Assembly: GCA_012519055.1 (NCBI GenBank)
Contig: JAAYQU010000010.1
Coordinates: forward strand, 41,924 to 105,923
DNA from: Bacteroidales bacterium
GTDB lineage: Bacteria > Bacteroidota > Bacteroidia > Bacteroidales > Salinivirgaceae
Length of the DNA stretch: 64,000 nt
Direction: 5' to 3'
The position numbers and the translations under genes were made by a program. Each line of letters opens with the position of its first letter. Position 1 is the stretch's first letter. Below, piece after piece: positions 34,083 through 43,048 of this stretch. The notes under the pieces were generated by a model that did not search any database, had not been told where the DNA came from, and saw nothing but the letters and a program-made list of their open reading frames with translations.

Positions 34083-37000
34083 TTATTTTCTAACTATTAT
34101 TTTAAAAACTTGTTGTGTTGAGTTTACTTTAACTTTCATGTAATTTATGTCCAACGTGCTTGCAGGAGTCGGAATTACTATGTCGTTTACTCCTGAAGTG
34201 ATACTGCGAGTGTCTTTCCATAGTAATGCGCCGTTGGAGCTGATAATTGATATTTCGCAACTGCTTTCAGTATCAGAAATTACCGTGAACTTAATTTCGT
34301 TTTTAGCAGGATTAGGAGATGGAGGGAATATATGAATGTTATCGTCAAAAACATAGCATTTGTAGTTGTTGTCAGGATTTTGATCGAGTTGAATTGTAAC
34401 GGCATCTAAACAGACATATATTGGAGTTCCTCTTTCGGGGGTATTCATCCTTGTGTGCAAAGTGTAACCCGATTCATTTCCCGGGTATAATGTAGATTCG
34501 AAAATTTCTGAGAAACTTGTACCGTTGTCAAATCTGACATTTATTACAAATTGCGACAGGGGAGAGGTTCCGTTATTTCGGAAAACAGGACGTATTAGTA
34601 TTTTGCCATCATAAATTACCGCCGACAGTGATTTTACTTCCAAATCAACACTTGGAACCAAGGCTGTTAGAACCCTGTTTGTGGAGTCACTACACCCTTT
34701 GTTTGTTTCAACTGCAAGCCCAAAATTGTACGCTCCTTCACTGTTTATTTGGTGCGTAATCGATGCATTGTCGCTTAAAAAAACATTGTCAATATACCAG
34801 CGGTAGAAGTGAGTTATAGAAGGATCTTCGGCGAATAGCGTTGCTGTAGTTGGAATATAAACAGTATCGAGCGGTGTGCTAATTATTGCATCGGGCGTTT
34901 CGTAAATTATAAGCTGTGATTGTTTCATATCAGTACAACCAGCACTGTTTTCAACAGTTAACGTCAAACTGAAAACTCCTGATGTGTCAAAAGTATAAAG
35001 GAATAGTTCTTCGATGTTTCCGACAGGTTGAGATATTCCCCACACTTTAGAAATTATATTTTCATCTTCACCGGGCAGACTGTTGTCGGTTAATGTAACT
35101 ATATCTTTGGCACAAACTTCAACATCGTTGGGTAAAGATGTCGGTTTTCCTGAAATTAAAACAGTTTTTACAATTGTGTCTTTACAGTGATTTACCTGTT
35201 GTGTTGCAACCAATTTCACAGGGAATTTTCCAGTTCCGTTGAACAGATGTTCAGGATTGATTAGAGTTGATTGGGATAGTGAGTCAAAATACCATATATA
35301 ATCTACCGAAGTGCCTAACCAACTGGAGCTTTGGTTGAAAAAGGCAACAGGCTCGCCCTCGCAACCTTTTCCAAAAGTGAAATCGGCAATAGGCGAGTTT
35401 TTAACATTAAACATTGACTCAATAGAGTCGGCACAGCCCTTATCCGAAATTGTTATAAGAGAAACAGAAAAGTTGCCTGCACTGTCAAACGAATGATTGA
35501 AACCAGAGGTGTAATATTGTGTCCCATTAACGTCCCAGTGCCACTCTGTTATTTCGCCATCATCTATAGTTGATGTGCTTTGGAACAAAACATCGTTTCT
35601 TTCGCATGCAGAATTTGGGACAAAACTAACATTAGGAATGTGGTTAACTGTTGCATAAAAAGATGTGTCTTTATAACACCCTGCTGTAGTTGTAACATGC
35701 AGATATACAGGTAAATTCCCTACTTCCGGATAAATATAAACTGCTTCGTTTCCAATTATGGTGTCTGTTTGGTTAAAAATCCAAAAACATGTATCAATAC
35801 TTGAACTATCGTTAGTTTGCGACAAGCTGTTGAACACAAAATTGTTACCTTTACAAATTGGAGTGTGGTCGAAAGCAATATTTGGGGCATTGCCTAGAAT
35901 ATTTATCTGTACAGTGTCGTAAGCAATGCAGCCGTTGATATTTGTTACAGTAACGCTTGCTTGAGTATGATTATCAACTATAAACCAAGGCAATGATGAA
36001 CCATCAGACCAAAGATAAGTGACCGCTTCTTCAGCTCCGTTTTCTAAAACAATTCGATTTCCGTTACATAATGCCTTGTCGTCTCCAAGTGTGGCAGTAA
36101 CGGGAAACATATCAACATAGGCATCAAACTCTTTTTGAATAAAGCAACCAAGGGTGTCGATTACTTTTACCCAGTATGTTCCTGGTTCGGAGATAGAAAT
36201 TGAATTAGCTGTATCGTTGGTTGACCAAACAACAGAATAATCTCCGGTTACGTTTACTTCGACTGTTTCTTGTGAGCCATAGCAAAAAACGATATCTGTT
36301 GGTAATAGAGGTTCAAAAAAGTTAACATTTATAGTATCCGATGTTATCCTTCCGAAGAAATCGGTAGCTGTAACCCAATATTCTCCTGACTGGTTGACCG
36401 TAATTTGCTCAGTGCTATCGCCAGTTGACCACTCAATATCAGAGTACCCTTCGTTGACTTGTAGTGTTATGGGACAAAAACCATAATCAACAGTGATATC
36501 TTCTCCCAGTGAAATAGGAGGCGCATATTTGTCCATCAGGTACTGTTCAACCTGCTGACGTTGGGTATCTGTTAGATTAGTATCGTAAATAATTATTTCG
36601 ACTATGTCACCATTGAAAAATCTAGAGTTATTATAAGCTGCGCCAACTGTTAATCCATTTATTCCCATATTTCCAGCATCGCCGGAAATTTTTAGAACAC
36701 CGTTGTCAAAAAAATTTGTTGGTGAAGAGAGTATTATTGAACTTACTGTGAGATTTGATGTTTCAGGCTTTGTATAATATAAACCCAAGTAGGCAGAGCC
36801 TTTTGCGTTGATTGCGAAAAACTCCAAATTTGAATAGGGCTGACCAAGTGTCACTCTATTAAATTCATCTACTCCGTCCAAAATGTTTTGTGCTTTGGGA
36901 ATATTCCTTTTCCATACAACAAAATAAGTGACAGGTTGATTCATTAATTCAGAAAAACTAACTTTTAGCTGGTCGTTTGTGCCGTCAAAACGAATAGCGG

Positions 37001-37244
37001 GATGACCAGCATATATGTTTGAAGTTTTTAAAGGTCTGTTTACTTCATTTGATTGAGATAGGTGTAAATTATTACCACTTGCATCATACCATTGCGAGAC
37101 CAATCCACTTACAAGCTCTACACTGTCAGCTTTAAGCCAAAGTTTTAGATTATCTGTTGGAATTTGTGCTGATATGGAATTTATTGTAATCAGCCATGAT
37201 TGCAACAAAAACAGCAGAAATATAAATCTAAAAAAACCGGACAT
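34083..37244 (-). CDS. T9SS-exported LamG/PKD-type surface protein
   Basis: A 1053-residue secreted protein. A signal peptide (ending NSISAQ) leads to a concanavalin-like/LamG lectin domain (about 28-240: LKLWLKADSVELVSGLVSQWYDASGNNLHLSQS, then RFFNGDIVEIIIYD). A long chain of Ig/PKD-like repeats follows (about 250-870, with recurring YWVTATD / YWVKVID and FDSAGNFSVSL elements). Next is a CARDB-like unit (VDLEVKSLSAV ... NNGTSPLSQFVINVRFDNG). The C-terminus (PSPNPAKNEIKFTV ... FKIIVRK) is a T9SS type A sorting domain. A surface glycan-binding or adhesive role is likely. Confidence 0.83.
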   Translation of the reverse strand: MSGFFRFIFLLFLLQSWLITINSISAQIPTDNLKLWLKADSVELVSGLVSQWYDASGNNLHLSQSNEVNRPLKTSNIYAGHPAIRFDGTNDQLKVSFSELMNQPVTYFVVWKRNIPKAQNILDGVDEFNRVTLGQPYSNLEFFAINAKGSAYLGLYYTKPETSNLTVSSIILSSPTNFFDNGVLKISGDAGNMGINGLTVGAAYNNSRFFNGDIVEIIIYDTNLTDTQRQQVEQYLMDKYAPPISLGEDITVDYGFCPITLQVNEGYSDIEWSTGDSTEQITVNQSGEYWVTATDFFGRITSDTINVNFFEPLLPTDIVFCYGSQETVEVNVTGDYSVVWSTNDTANSISISEPGTYWVKVIDTLGCFIQKEFDAYVDMFPVTATLGDDKALCNGNRIVLENGAEEAVTYLWSDGSSLPWFIVDNHTQASVTVTNINGCIAYDTVQINILGNAPNIAFDHTPICKGNNFVFNSLSQTNDSSSIDTCFWIFNQTDTIIGNEAVYIYPEVGNLPVYLHVTTTAGCYKDTSFYATVNHIPNVSFVPNSACERNDVLFQSTSTIDDGEITEWHWDVNGTQYYTSGFNHSFDSAGNFSVSLITISDKGCADSIESMFNVKNSPIADFTFGKGCEGEPVAFFNQSSSWLGTSVDYIWYFDSLSQSTLINPEHLFNGTGKFPVKLVATQQVNHCKDTIVKTVLISGKPTSLPNDVEVCAKDIVTLTDNSLPGEDENIISKVWGISQPVGNIEELFLYTFDTSGVFSLTLTVENSAGCTDMKQSQLIIYETPDAIISTPLDTVYIPTTATLFAEDPSITHFYRWYIDNVFLSDNASITHQINSEGAYNFGLAVETNKGCSDSTNRVLTALVPSVDLEVKSLSAVIYDGKILIRPVFRNNGTSPLSQFVINVRFDNGTSFSEIFESTLYPGNESGYTLHTRMNTPERGTPIYVCLDAVTIQLDQNPDNNYKCYVFDDNIHIFPPSPNPAKNEIKFTVISDTESSCEISIISSNGALLWKDTRSITSGVNDIVIPTPASTLDINYMKVKVNSTQQVFKIIVRK

Positions 37245-37500
37245 AGAGTAGCAGAATTGAACCCATAAATATAAAGTTAATTTACGTAATGGTAAATATT
37301 ACACTATTTTGTTGGTCAAAAATAATGTTAAGTCAATAAGTTTTGGAATAATACTAGAAAAATATAATGTGAAAAAAATTGTTTTTGTTTATAAAAATAT
37401 CCGATTGATTTATATAAATAAATATCTATTTGATTTAACGAGTATTGAAGTTTTTACATTGGGGGAGGAGTGTTTTTCTAGTTTATGTTTTTCTATCTGT

Positions 37501-38826
37501 TTATATGCTTTTTAGTTTTCTTACTAACTTTTCCGTTTGCACCTTTCTAGAGTACATCTCTGCTCCAACAGTATGGTTTTCTATGTAACCTTTTTCTTCA
37601 AACTCATGGCACAGATCATCTAAAACTTTATGTAAATGCTCTCTATCTTTAACAATAATTCCACTATTTGTTTTTCTAATCAAATCGGCTTGTAAACTTT
37701 CACTTAACCCTTTGATTGGTTTATAGTTAAAACACCTTTTTTTCAATAAATTTGCCTCCTCGTCATTTTCAAAACAGAGAATAATCTTACGATTTAAAGC
37801 TAAATAGTCATATATTTTTGTGCCCATTATTGAATAGTCATTGAATAGAAGTAAAATGTTTGATTTAGATAACTCTTGAACTAATTGATTATTTGGAATT
37901 TTAGGAAATATTTTAATGCTATCTTTTAAATTGCCACGTTGTTCAATAATACTATAAATCTCTTTTTTATTGCTTATACCATAGAAGTGAATTCTAACTT
38001 TTCTATTAGAGTTAATTTCTAAATAATCTGAAATTACATTTAGGAAAAGCTTATAAGGATGGTATTCATAAATAATACCAGCTAAAGATATTGTCAGAGT
38101 ATCATTGTTTTGAATAGTTTTTGTATAGCTAGTGAAAATATTTTCATCATATCCGTTTGGAATAATCACAAAAGGTTTATTTTTTACTAATTCTTTTATT
38201 TTGAAACTAAAAAATTCTGAAACGGTAGAAATAAAAGAGACATTTTTTAAGTATTTTTTTTCCAAAATGGGTGTAAAATATCTAAAAAACAGCCCCTTGC
38301 GTCGAGATGTATTCTGGCTCCAAGGATCTCTATAATCTGCAACCCAAGGGATATTAAATTTTCTACTTAATTGGGAAGCGTATTTAAACAAAATAAAAGG
38401 TTCGCCGGTAGTTATAATTATATCAACTCTATTATCTTTTAAAAAGTTTTCAGCAGCTTTAAATAACTCATATTTTGTTCCTATTGGTAAAAACCATTGC
38501 CCAATTTCGTTCCAGCCAGTAGATATTTTCTTTAACAAGTTAGAGAGAGGGTCGTTTTTGCTTTTTAGAGTTAAGCGATTTGAAAGAGTCGCCTTGTATG
38601 AGGTTTTTATTAAAATGCCCTTTTCTGTCTCTTCAACTTCGACTTCTTTTGTTTTACTTGGCTGTATGTAGTCTAAAGTGTTGCCATGAATTGGGTTCCA
38701 ATTACGAGTAACTACTATAGGGAAGAGTCCCATTTTCTTAAAGTTCTCGTACCAGTAACTCGGGCGTAACCCTCCAACAGAAACGTAAGGGGGAAAATCA
38801 TAAGCTAATATTAGAACTTTTTTCAT
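37501..38826 (-). CDS. Glycosyltransferase, GT4-like
   Basis: A 441-residue protein with two Rossmann-like halves. The N-terminal half carries ILAYDFPPYVSVGGLRPSYWYENFKKMG and PWVADYRDPWS, typical of GT4-like enzymes of Bacteroidota surface-glycan clusters; the C-terminal half has FVIIPNGYDENIF and a nucleotide-sugar binding region (LLFNDYSIMGTKIYDYLALNRKIILCF). It should transfer a sugar from a nucleotide donor at the cytoplasmic face; donor and acceptor are unknown. A good promoter lies just upstream, so it is transcribed apart from the Fic gene. Confidence 0.82.
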   Translation of the reverse strand: MKKVLILAYDFPPYVSVGGLRPSYWYENFKKMGLFPIVVTRNWNPIHGNTLDYIQPSKTKEVEVEETEKGILIKTSYKATLSNRLTLKSKNDPLSNLLKKISTGWNEIGQWFLPIGTKYELFKAAENFLKDNRVDIIITTGEPFILFKYASQLSRKFNIPWVADYRDPWSQNTSRRKGLFFRYFTPILEKKYLKNVSFISTVSEFFSFKIKELVKNKPFVIIPNGYDENIFTSYTKTIQNNDTLTISLAGIIYEYHPYKLFLNVISDYLEINSNRKVRIHFYGISNKKEIYSIIEQRGNLKDSIKIFPKIPNNQLVQELSKSNILLLFNDYSIMGTKIYDYLALNRKIILCFENDEEANLLKKRCFNYKPIKGLSESLQADLIRKTNSGIIVKDREHLHKVLDDLCHEFEEKGYIENHTVGAEMYSRKVQTEKLVRKLKSI

Positions 38827-38871
38827 CGTTGGCGATATGAAAAATTAGAATAAAGCGTACAATATTCGGTG

Positions 38872-38900
38872 CAAATATAGTTAAGAAACAGGAATACAAA
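38872..38900 (-). promoter_or_regulatory. Promoter of the GT4-like gene
   Basis: The minus strand has TTTG (38900-38897), 17 bases, then TATATTTG (38879-38872). The leader would be about 40 bases. Confidence 0.55.
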
Positions 38901-38917
38901 AAGTCACTTCGAAATAT

Positions 38918-38949
38918 AAACTCAGTGACCGTTCACGATCACTGAGTTT
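38918..38949 (-). terminator. Hairpin after the Fic gene
   Basis: AAACTCAGTGA pairs with TCACTGAGTTT (11 bp, 10-base loop). It lies 48 bases after the Fic stop on the minus strand and is followed by TATATTTCG. A nested GTGA/TCAC pairing is possible. Confidence 0.5.
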
Positions 38950-38961
38950 GTTGTGATGTGT

Positions 38962-38978
38962 TGAGCGGAGCCGAAGTG
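38962..38978 (-). repeat. CACTTCGRCTYCGCTCA element, copy 1
   Basis: A 17-base sequence that recurs, with two transitions, at 58648-58664. Both copies are in spacers downstream of genes. Similar strings are common between genes in Bacteroidota. Confidence 0.5.
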
Positions 38979-38996
38979 ATGCCACCACCATAAAAT

Positions 38997-40061
38997 TTAT
39001 GTTAGCTCAATATGCTCTTTTAAAGCTTCACGTGTGCGCTCAATAATCAATTGGTAGAAATCATCTTTTTTATGGTCTATTTGTACAGCCTCTAAGGCTC
39101 GATAATATCTTTGGCGATTTGCCAAATCTCCTTTTAGGCTGACAATAGGATATCCGTTTTGCAAAAGAATAAGATTCATAACCAAACGAGAGGTTCGCCC
39201 GTTTCCGTCAATAAATGGGTGTATTGATACCAAGCGTTCATGCATCTCTGCTGCTAATATTACAGGATGTAACCCGTTTTTTTGTTGGTTGTAAAAACGA
39301 AAATAGTCGTCCATAAAGCCATTTAACAAAAAGGCTTCGGGTGGTATATGCCTACTCCCAGTTATACGTACTTGTGCTGTTCTATAAACTCCTGCTCCGG
39401 CTTTATTGATCCCTTTCAAAATTAATTGATGTATTTGTTTAAGAACGGTGTCGTTCAAATCAATTTTTCTTGAAGCTAAATCGATAATAAAGTCTATAGC
39501 CTCTTGATGATTAATTGCTTCTAAATGTTCGCGCATTGTTTTCCCACCAATAGTTATACCTTCGTTCACTACAAGGTGCGTTTCTTGGAAATCAAGGGTG
39601 TTGCCCTCGATTTGATTGCTTTCGTAGGTATATTTGGTACGAAAGTAGTTTGCCATTTTTTGCAATTGGGTTGTGTTAAGAGGTTTTTGATTTTCCCACT
39701 GTTTTTGCAGTTTAGATAATTGCTTTAACGCTTCGCTTAAATGGGAGATGTTAATTATCTCCATTTTATTTTTGCCTGAAAGGTAGGGGATACGTTCTTC
39801 TCTTACCTCATTTAGAACTTCACTTGCATATTCGGGGTACTCTTTTAATATGTTTACTACTCTGTTTTTCATTCTTTCTTTTAGTAATTGTTGATAATCA
39901 ATTGAAAGCAGTTGTGCTAATTTTTGTAATTGTTGGAGAGTCGGCTCACGTTTTCCAGATAGGATACGGCTCATTAAACTTGAGTCTATTCCCACAGCAT
40001 TGGCAAGTTCGAAAATTTTTATTCCCAACTCTTTTCGTTTTATTTCTAATATTGTTTGCAT
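38997..40061 (-). CDS. HTH-Fic protein (predicted AMPylator with built-in inhibitory helix)
   Basis: A 354-residue protein. Residues ~1-60 form an Xre-type helix-turn-helix (IDSSLMSRILSGKREPTLQQLQKLAQLL). The Fic domain has an intact catalytic motif HPFIDGNGR (281-289) for nucleotide transfer to a target hydroxyl. An inhibitory-helix motif SxxxEG is visible at Ser148-Glu152-Gly153 (SNQIEG), upstream of the Fic core, which makes this a class II Fic enzyme held in check by its own N-terminal helix. It probably regulates its own expression through repeats over its start region (40063-40128). It sits inside, but does not obviously belong to, the polysaccharide region. Confidence 0.9.
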   Translation of the reverse strand: MQTILEIKRKELGIKIFELANAVGIDSSLMSRILSGKREPTLQQLQKLAQLLSIDYQQLLKERMKNRVVNILKEYPEYASEVLNEVREERIPYLSGKNKMEIINISHLSEALKQLSKLQKQWENQKPLNTTQLQKMANYFRTKYTYESNQIEGNTLDFQETHLVVNEGITIGGKTMREHLEAINHQEAIDFIIDLASRKIDLNDTVLKQIHQLILKGINKAGAGVYRTAQVRITGSRHIPPEAFLLNGFMDDYFRFYNQQKNGLHPVILAAEMHERLVSIHPFIDGNGRTSRLVMNLILLQNGYPIVSLKGDLANRQRYYRALEAVQIDHKKDDFYQLIIERTREALKEHIELT

Positions 40062-40062
40062 A

Positions 40063-40128
40063 ATGACTATATTTTACATGACAAAAATAGTCATATTTTG
40101 TTATAAAAGAAAGAAATTATGACAAAAA
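40063..40128 (-). promoter_or_regulatory. Candidate Fic operator and promoter region
   Basis: An inverted repeat ATGACTAT (40063-40070) / ATAGTCAT (40087-40094) starts 2 bases upstream of the fic start codon and overlaps a TATTTTTG -7 box (minus strand, 40089-40082). A direct repeat ATGACAAAAA is found at 40078-40087 and 40119-40128, 41 bases apart. Confidence 0.5.
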
Positions 40129-40181
40129 GTGTCAACTTTTATCATACGTTAAACAGGAAACTATACAACCAGTATAAAAGG

Positions 40182-41315
40182 TTATTTATTAAAATACATT
40201 TTTATTGTATCTGTAATCAAATCAATCTCTTGTTGTTTTAGATTTGCATACATTGGTAGTGTGATTTCATTATCACAAACATATTCAGTTATGGGCAAAC
40301 AAGCAGGATATTTTTGATATATGGAAAACTTGTGTATCGGTGGATAGTGGATACTTGTTTGAATTCCTTTTGAATGTATAAAATTTCTTAATTCATCTCG
40401 TTTTTCAACAGTTGAATTTTTTAAAACAATTGGCATAATGTAGTTAGACACAAATTCTCTATTATCCTTGAAAGGAATAATAACTTCTTCGATACCAGAT
40501 AACTTTTCAACATAATACTTTCTTACGTCAACTCTTTTTTCCAAATCTGCTTTGAGTTTTCTTAGCTGAACAATTCCGATGGATGCACGAATGTCGTCCA
40601 TTCTAAAGTTATAACCTAAATCTACAACATCGTAACTTGTAGCATGCCATTTTGATCTTTGATATGACATAGTAGTCATTCCGTGCGACCTCAATAGTTT
40701 ACAGCGTTTGGCAAACTCGTCGTTGTTGGTAACAAGCATTCCTCCCTCACCAGTGCTAATGTTTTTATTGGAGAAAAAGCTAAAGCATCCAACATCTCCA
40801 ATGGTTCCCAGTTTCTTCCCTTTATATTCCGACATAGGTCCATGGCAAGCATCTTCAATTACTTTTAAGTTGTGTTTGCGTGCTATAAGCATTATTTCAT
40901 CCATATCAGCAGGAAAACCTGCCATATGTACTACTATTATGGCTTTTGTTTTGGCTGTAATGTTTTTTTCAATCTCTTTGGGGTCAATGTTCATATTGCC
41001 TGTACTTTTTATATCACAAAAAACAGGTGTAGCCCCAACATATCTAATACAATTTACTGATGCCACAAAACTCAACGAAGGACATAGCACTTCATCGCCC
41101 TCTTTGATATCGCATAATATGCATGCCAAATGTAATGCGCCTGTGCAGTTTGCCAGACTTATTGCATGCTTTACATTCAGAAGTTCAGAGAACTCCTTTT
41201 CCAATTCTTCACATTTTGGTCCAGTGGAAATCCAGTTTGAGCGTATTGTCTCTGCTACAGCATTTATCTCTTTTTCGTCAAAGTTTAGGTCAAAAAGTGG
41301 GATTTTGTATTCCAT
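40182..41315 (-). CDS. DegT/DnrJ/EryC1/StrS family PLP aminotransferase
   Basis: A 377-residue sugar aminotransferase. The PLP lysine is Lys184 in FFSNKNISTGEGGMLVTN, and Asp155 in VIEDACHGP pairs with the PLP ring nitrogen; GAL at 59-61 lies in the phosphate pocket. These enzymes put an amino group on a keto-sugar nucleotide during surface-glycan synthesis. No dehydratase that would supply the keto-sugar is seen in the window. The gene lies between a flippase and the HTH-Fic gene, all on the minus strand. Confidence 0.9.
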   Translation of the reverse strand: MEYKIPLFDLNFDEKEINAVAETIRSNWISTGPKCEELEKEFSELLNVKHAISLANCTGALHLACILCDIKEGDEVLCPSLSFVASVNCIRYVGATPVFCDIKSTGNMNIDPKEIEKNITAKTKAIIVVHMAGFPADMDEIMLIARKHNLKVIEDACHGPMSEYKGKKLGTIGDVGCFSFFSNKNISTGEGGMLVTNNDEFAKRCKLLRSHGMTTMSYQRSKWHATSYDVVDLGYNFRMDDIRASIGIVQLRKLKADLEKRVDVRKYYVEKLSGIEEVIIPFKDNREFVSNYIMPIVLKNSTVEKRDELRNFIHSKGIQTSIHYPPIHKFSIYQKYPACLPITEYVCDNEITLPMYANLKQQEIDLITDTIKMYFNK

Positions 41316-41460
41316 ATCAGCGATTATAACGTAAATTTTATATAAGTCTTTAAGAATTGATAATTTTTAAATTACAATTAGTATAACAATAAGTTTTCAG
41401 ACAGTTTCCTTATGATTTCTATGGACAAAGTTACAGAGATTTGTTTTATTATTATGAGTT

Positions 41461-42927
41461 TTAAATTTTATCTTTTTTTAAGATATTTTTAATTATAATT
41501 GTTAAATTCAATTTATGCTGTCTCAAAAAAATAGTGCTAATTATAATACACGTTACAAGGCTCAAACTTATTAAAGGATAGTATTTCCCCTCAACTACAA
41601 GATGGTTAAAAAAGTAAATAAGAAGTATATATAGGCATAGTACAGCAGTAATTATAATACTTTTGTTTAGTTTAATTTTCAAGTTTGCTATTTTTCTCCC
41701 CAAAATAAATAAAAACACAGACATAGCTAAGTACGATATTATTTGAGAAATACCACTGACAACAAAACCATATTTCCCCATAAAAATAAAATTAATCAAC
41801 AGACCCAAAATTCCTGCAATAACTATTCCGCATAATATATAAATGTTTTTTTTACACAGATTAAAACTTATAGAAAATTGATTAGATGCTAAATTAAAAA
41901 TACTTGCAAAAGCTATTAAAGGAACTACATATATTACATTTATATAACTATAATTTGTCAAAATTAACGTTAAAAATGGGGCAATAGCAATAATTCCAAT
42001 TATAACTATACAAGTAACAAAAATTGTTAAATCAAATACCTGTTGATAAGTGTTTTCTGCATCATTATCCTTACGAATTGACATTACATATGGACCTATA
42101 GCCATGCGTATCATGTCTGATAAAACTGAAATTGGTAAAACTAATTGCATAGCAAGTGCCAATAAAGCTACATCATCTTTTTTTGGCAATACTTGGGCTC
42201 CGACAAACTTGTCGGCATTCGTAATTATTACAGAAAAAATACTTGATAAAATAAAGGGCCATGCATAAATAAATATTTTTTTTAATAGTGCTTTGGAGAA
42301 GTTCTTAATATAAACATAAGTTTTTGCTTTGTTTGTATATATTATACTAACTAATGAACGAGAAAGAATTTGTGCTATAACAACTTCTACTATGCCAAGT
42401 TTAAACACTGCCAGAACTAACCAAACTAAAATTAAAGTAAAGCAAGCTTCTAATAGCACTATTGTAATAGCAGATTTAGCTTTACGTTCTATTCTAAAAA
42501 AATTAAGATTAGTATTGTTAAATATATAAGGGAATAATTGAACGCCTATTAAAACAAGACATAGTTTTAAACTATCTGCATTTGTTGTATCAACAACAAA
42601 TAGTCTATAAAGAAATTGCGAGGAAAAAAGCAAAACAAATAAAACACAAATGCTAACTACTAATTGATAGTAAAACCAAGAAGTCAGCACAATTTTTCTA
42701 TATCTTAGATTATCATATTCGTAATAATAAAAAAATACGCCTGCATTCAGTGCTGTAAGAAATGTTAAGACTGAAAAAACAGCCTGTAGCATTACCAAAT
42801 TTGAATAATCAATTTTTCCTAAATAATTTGCGTATAAAGGGATTAAAAACATCGCAAATATTCGAGAAAAAACATTCCCAAAACCGTAAATTAAAGTTTC
42901 ATTTATAAATCCCTTTAGTTTTGCCAT
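41461..42927 (-). CDS. Polysaccharide flippase (Wzx-like, MATE/MVF superfamily)
   Basis: A 488-residue integral membrane protein with 12-14 hydrophobic segments and an N-terminal LIYGFGNVFSRIFAMFLIPLYANYLG, the start typical of oligosaccharide flippases. It would move lipid-linked repeat units across the inner membrane. It lies between the aminotransferase and C5-epimerase-like genes and follows the same strand. Confidence 0.87.
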   Translation of the reverse strand: MAKLKGFINETLIYGFGNVFSRIFAMFLIPLYANYLGKIDYSNLVMLQAVFSVLTFLTALNAGVFFYYYEYDNLRYRKIVLTSWFYYQLVVSICVLFVLLFSSQFLYRLFVVDTTNADSLKLCLVLIGVQLFPYIFNNTNLNFFRIERKAKSAITIVLLEACFTLILVWLVLAVFKLGIVEVVIAQILSRSLVSIIYTNKAKTYVYIKNFSKALLKKIFIYAWPFILSSIFSVIITNADKFVGAQVLPKKDDVALLALAMQLVLPISVLSDMIRMAIGPYVMSIRKDNDAENTYQQVFDLTIFVTCIVIIGIIAIAPFLTLILTNYSYINVIYVVPLIAFASIFNLASNQFSISFNLCKKNIYILCGIVIAGILGLLINFIFMGKYGFVVSGISQIISYLAMSVFLFILGRKIANLKIKLNKSIIITAVLCLYILLIYFFNHLVVEGKYYPLISLSLVTCIIISTIFLRQHKLNLTIIIKNILKKDKI

Positions 42928-43048
42928 CTGCTATTTTTTGATTTACAAACAGTCTGTTTAAACGTGTGATTTTTTCAAATACTGTTCAATCCTGAAGGTG
43001 TTATTGTAACAATCAGCTTCTTTTAAAAATAATTGTCAGTCCATTTGC

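Noticed and set aside
37309..37515. 68-codon plus-strand open frame between two minus-strand genes
   Set aside because: Low-complexity Ile/Phe/Lys content and overlap with the glycosyltransferase end; no support.
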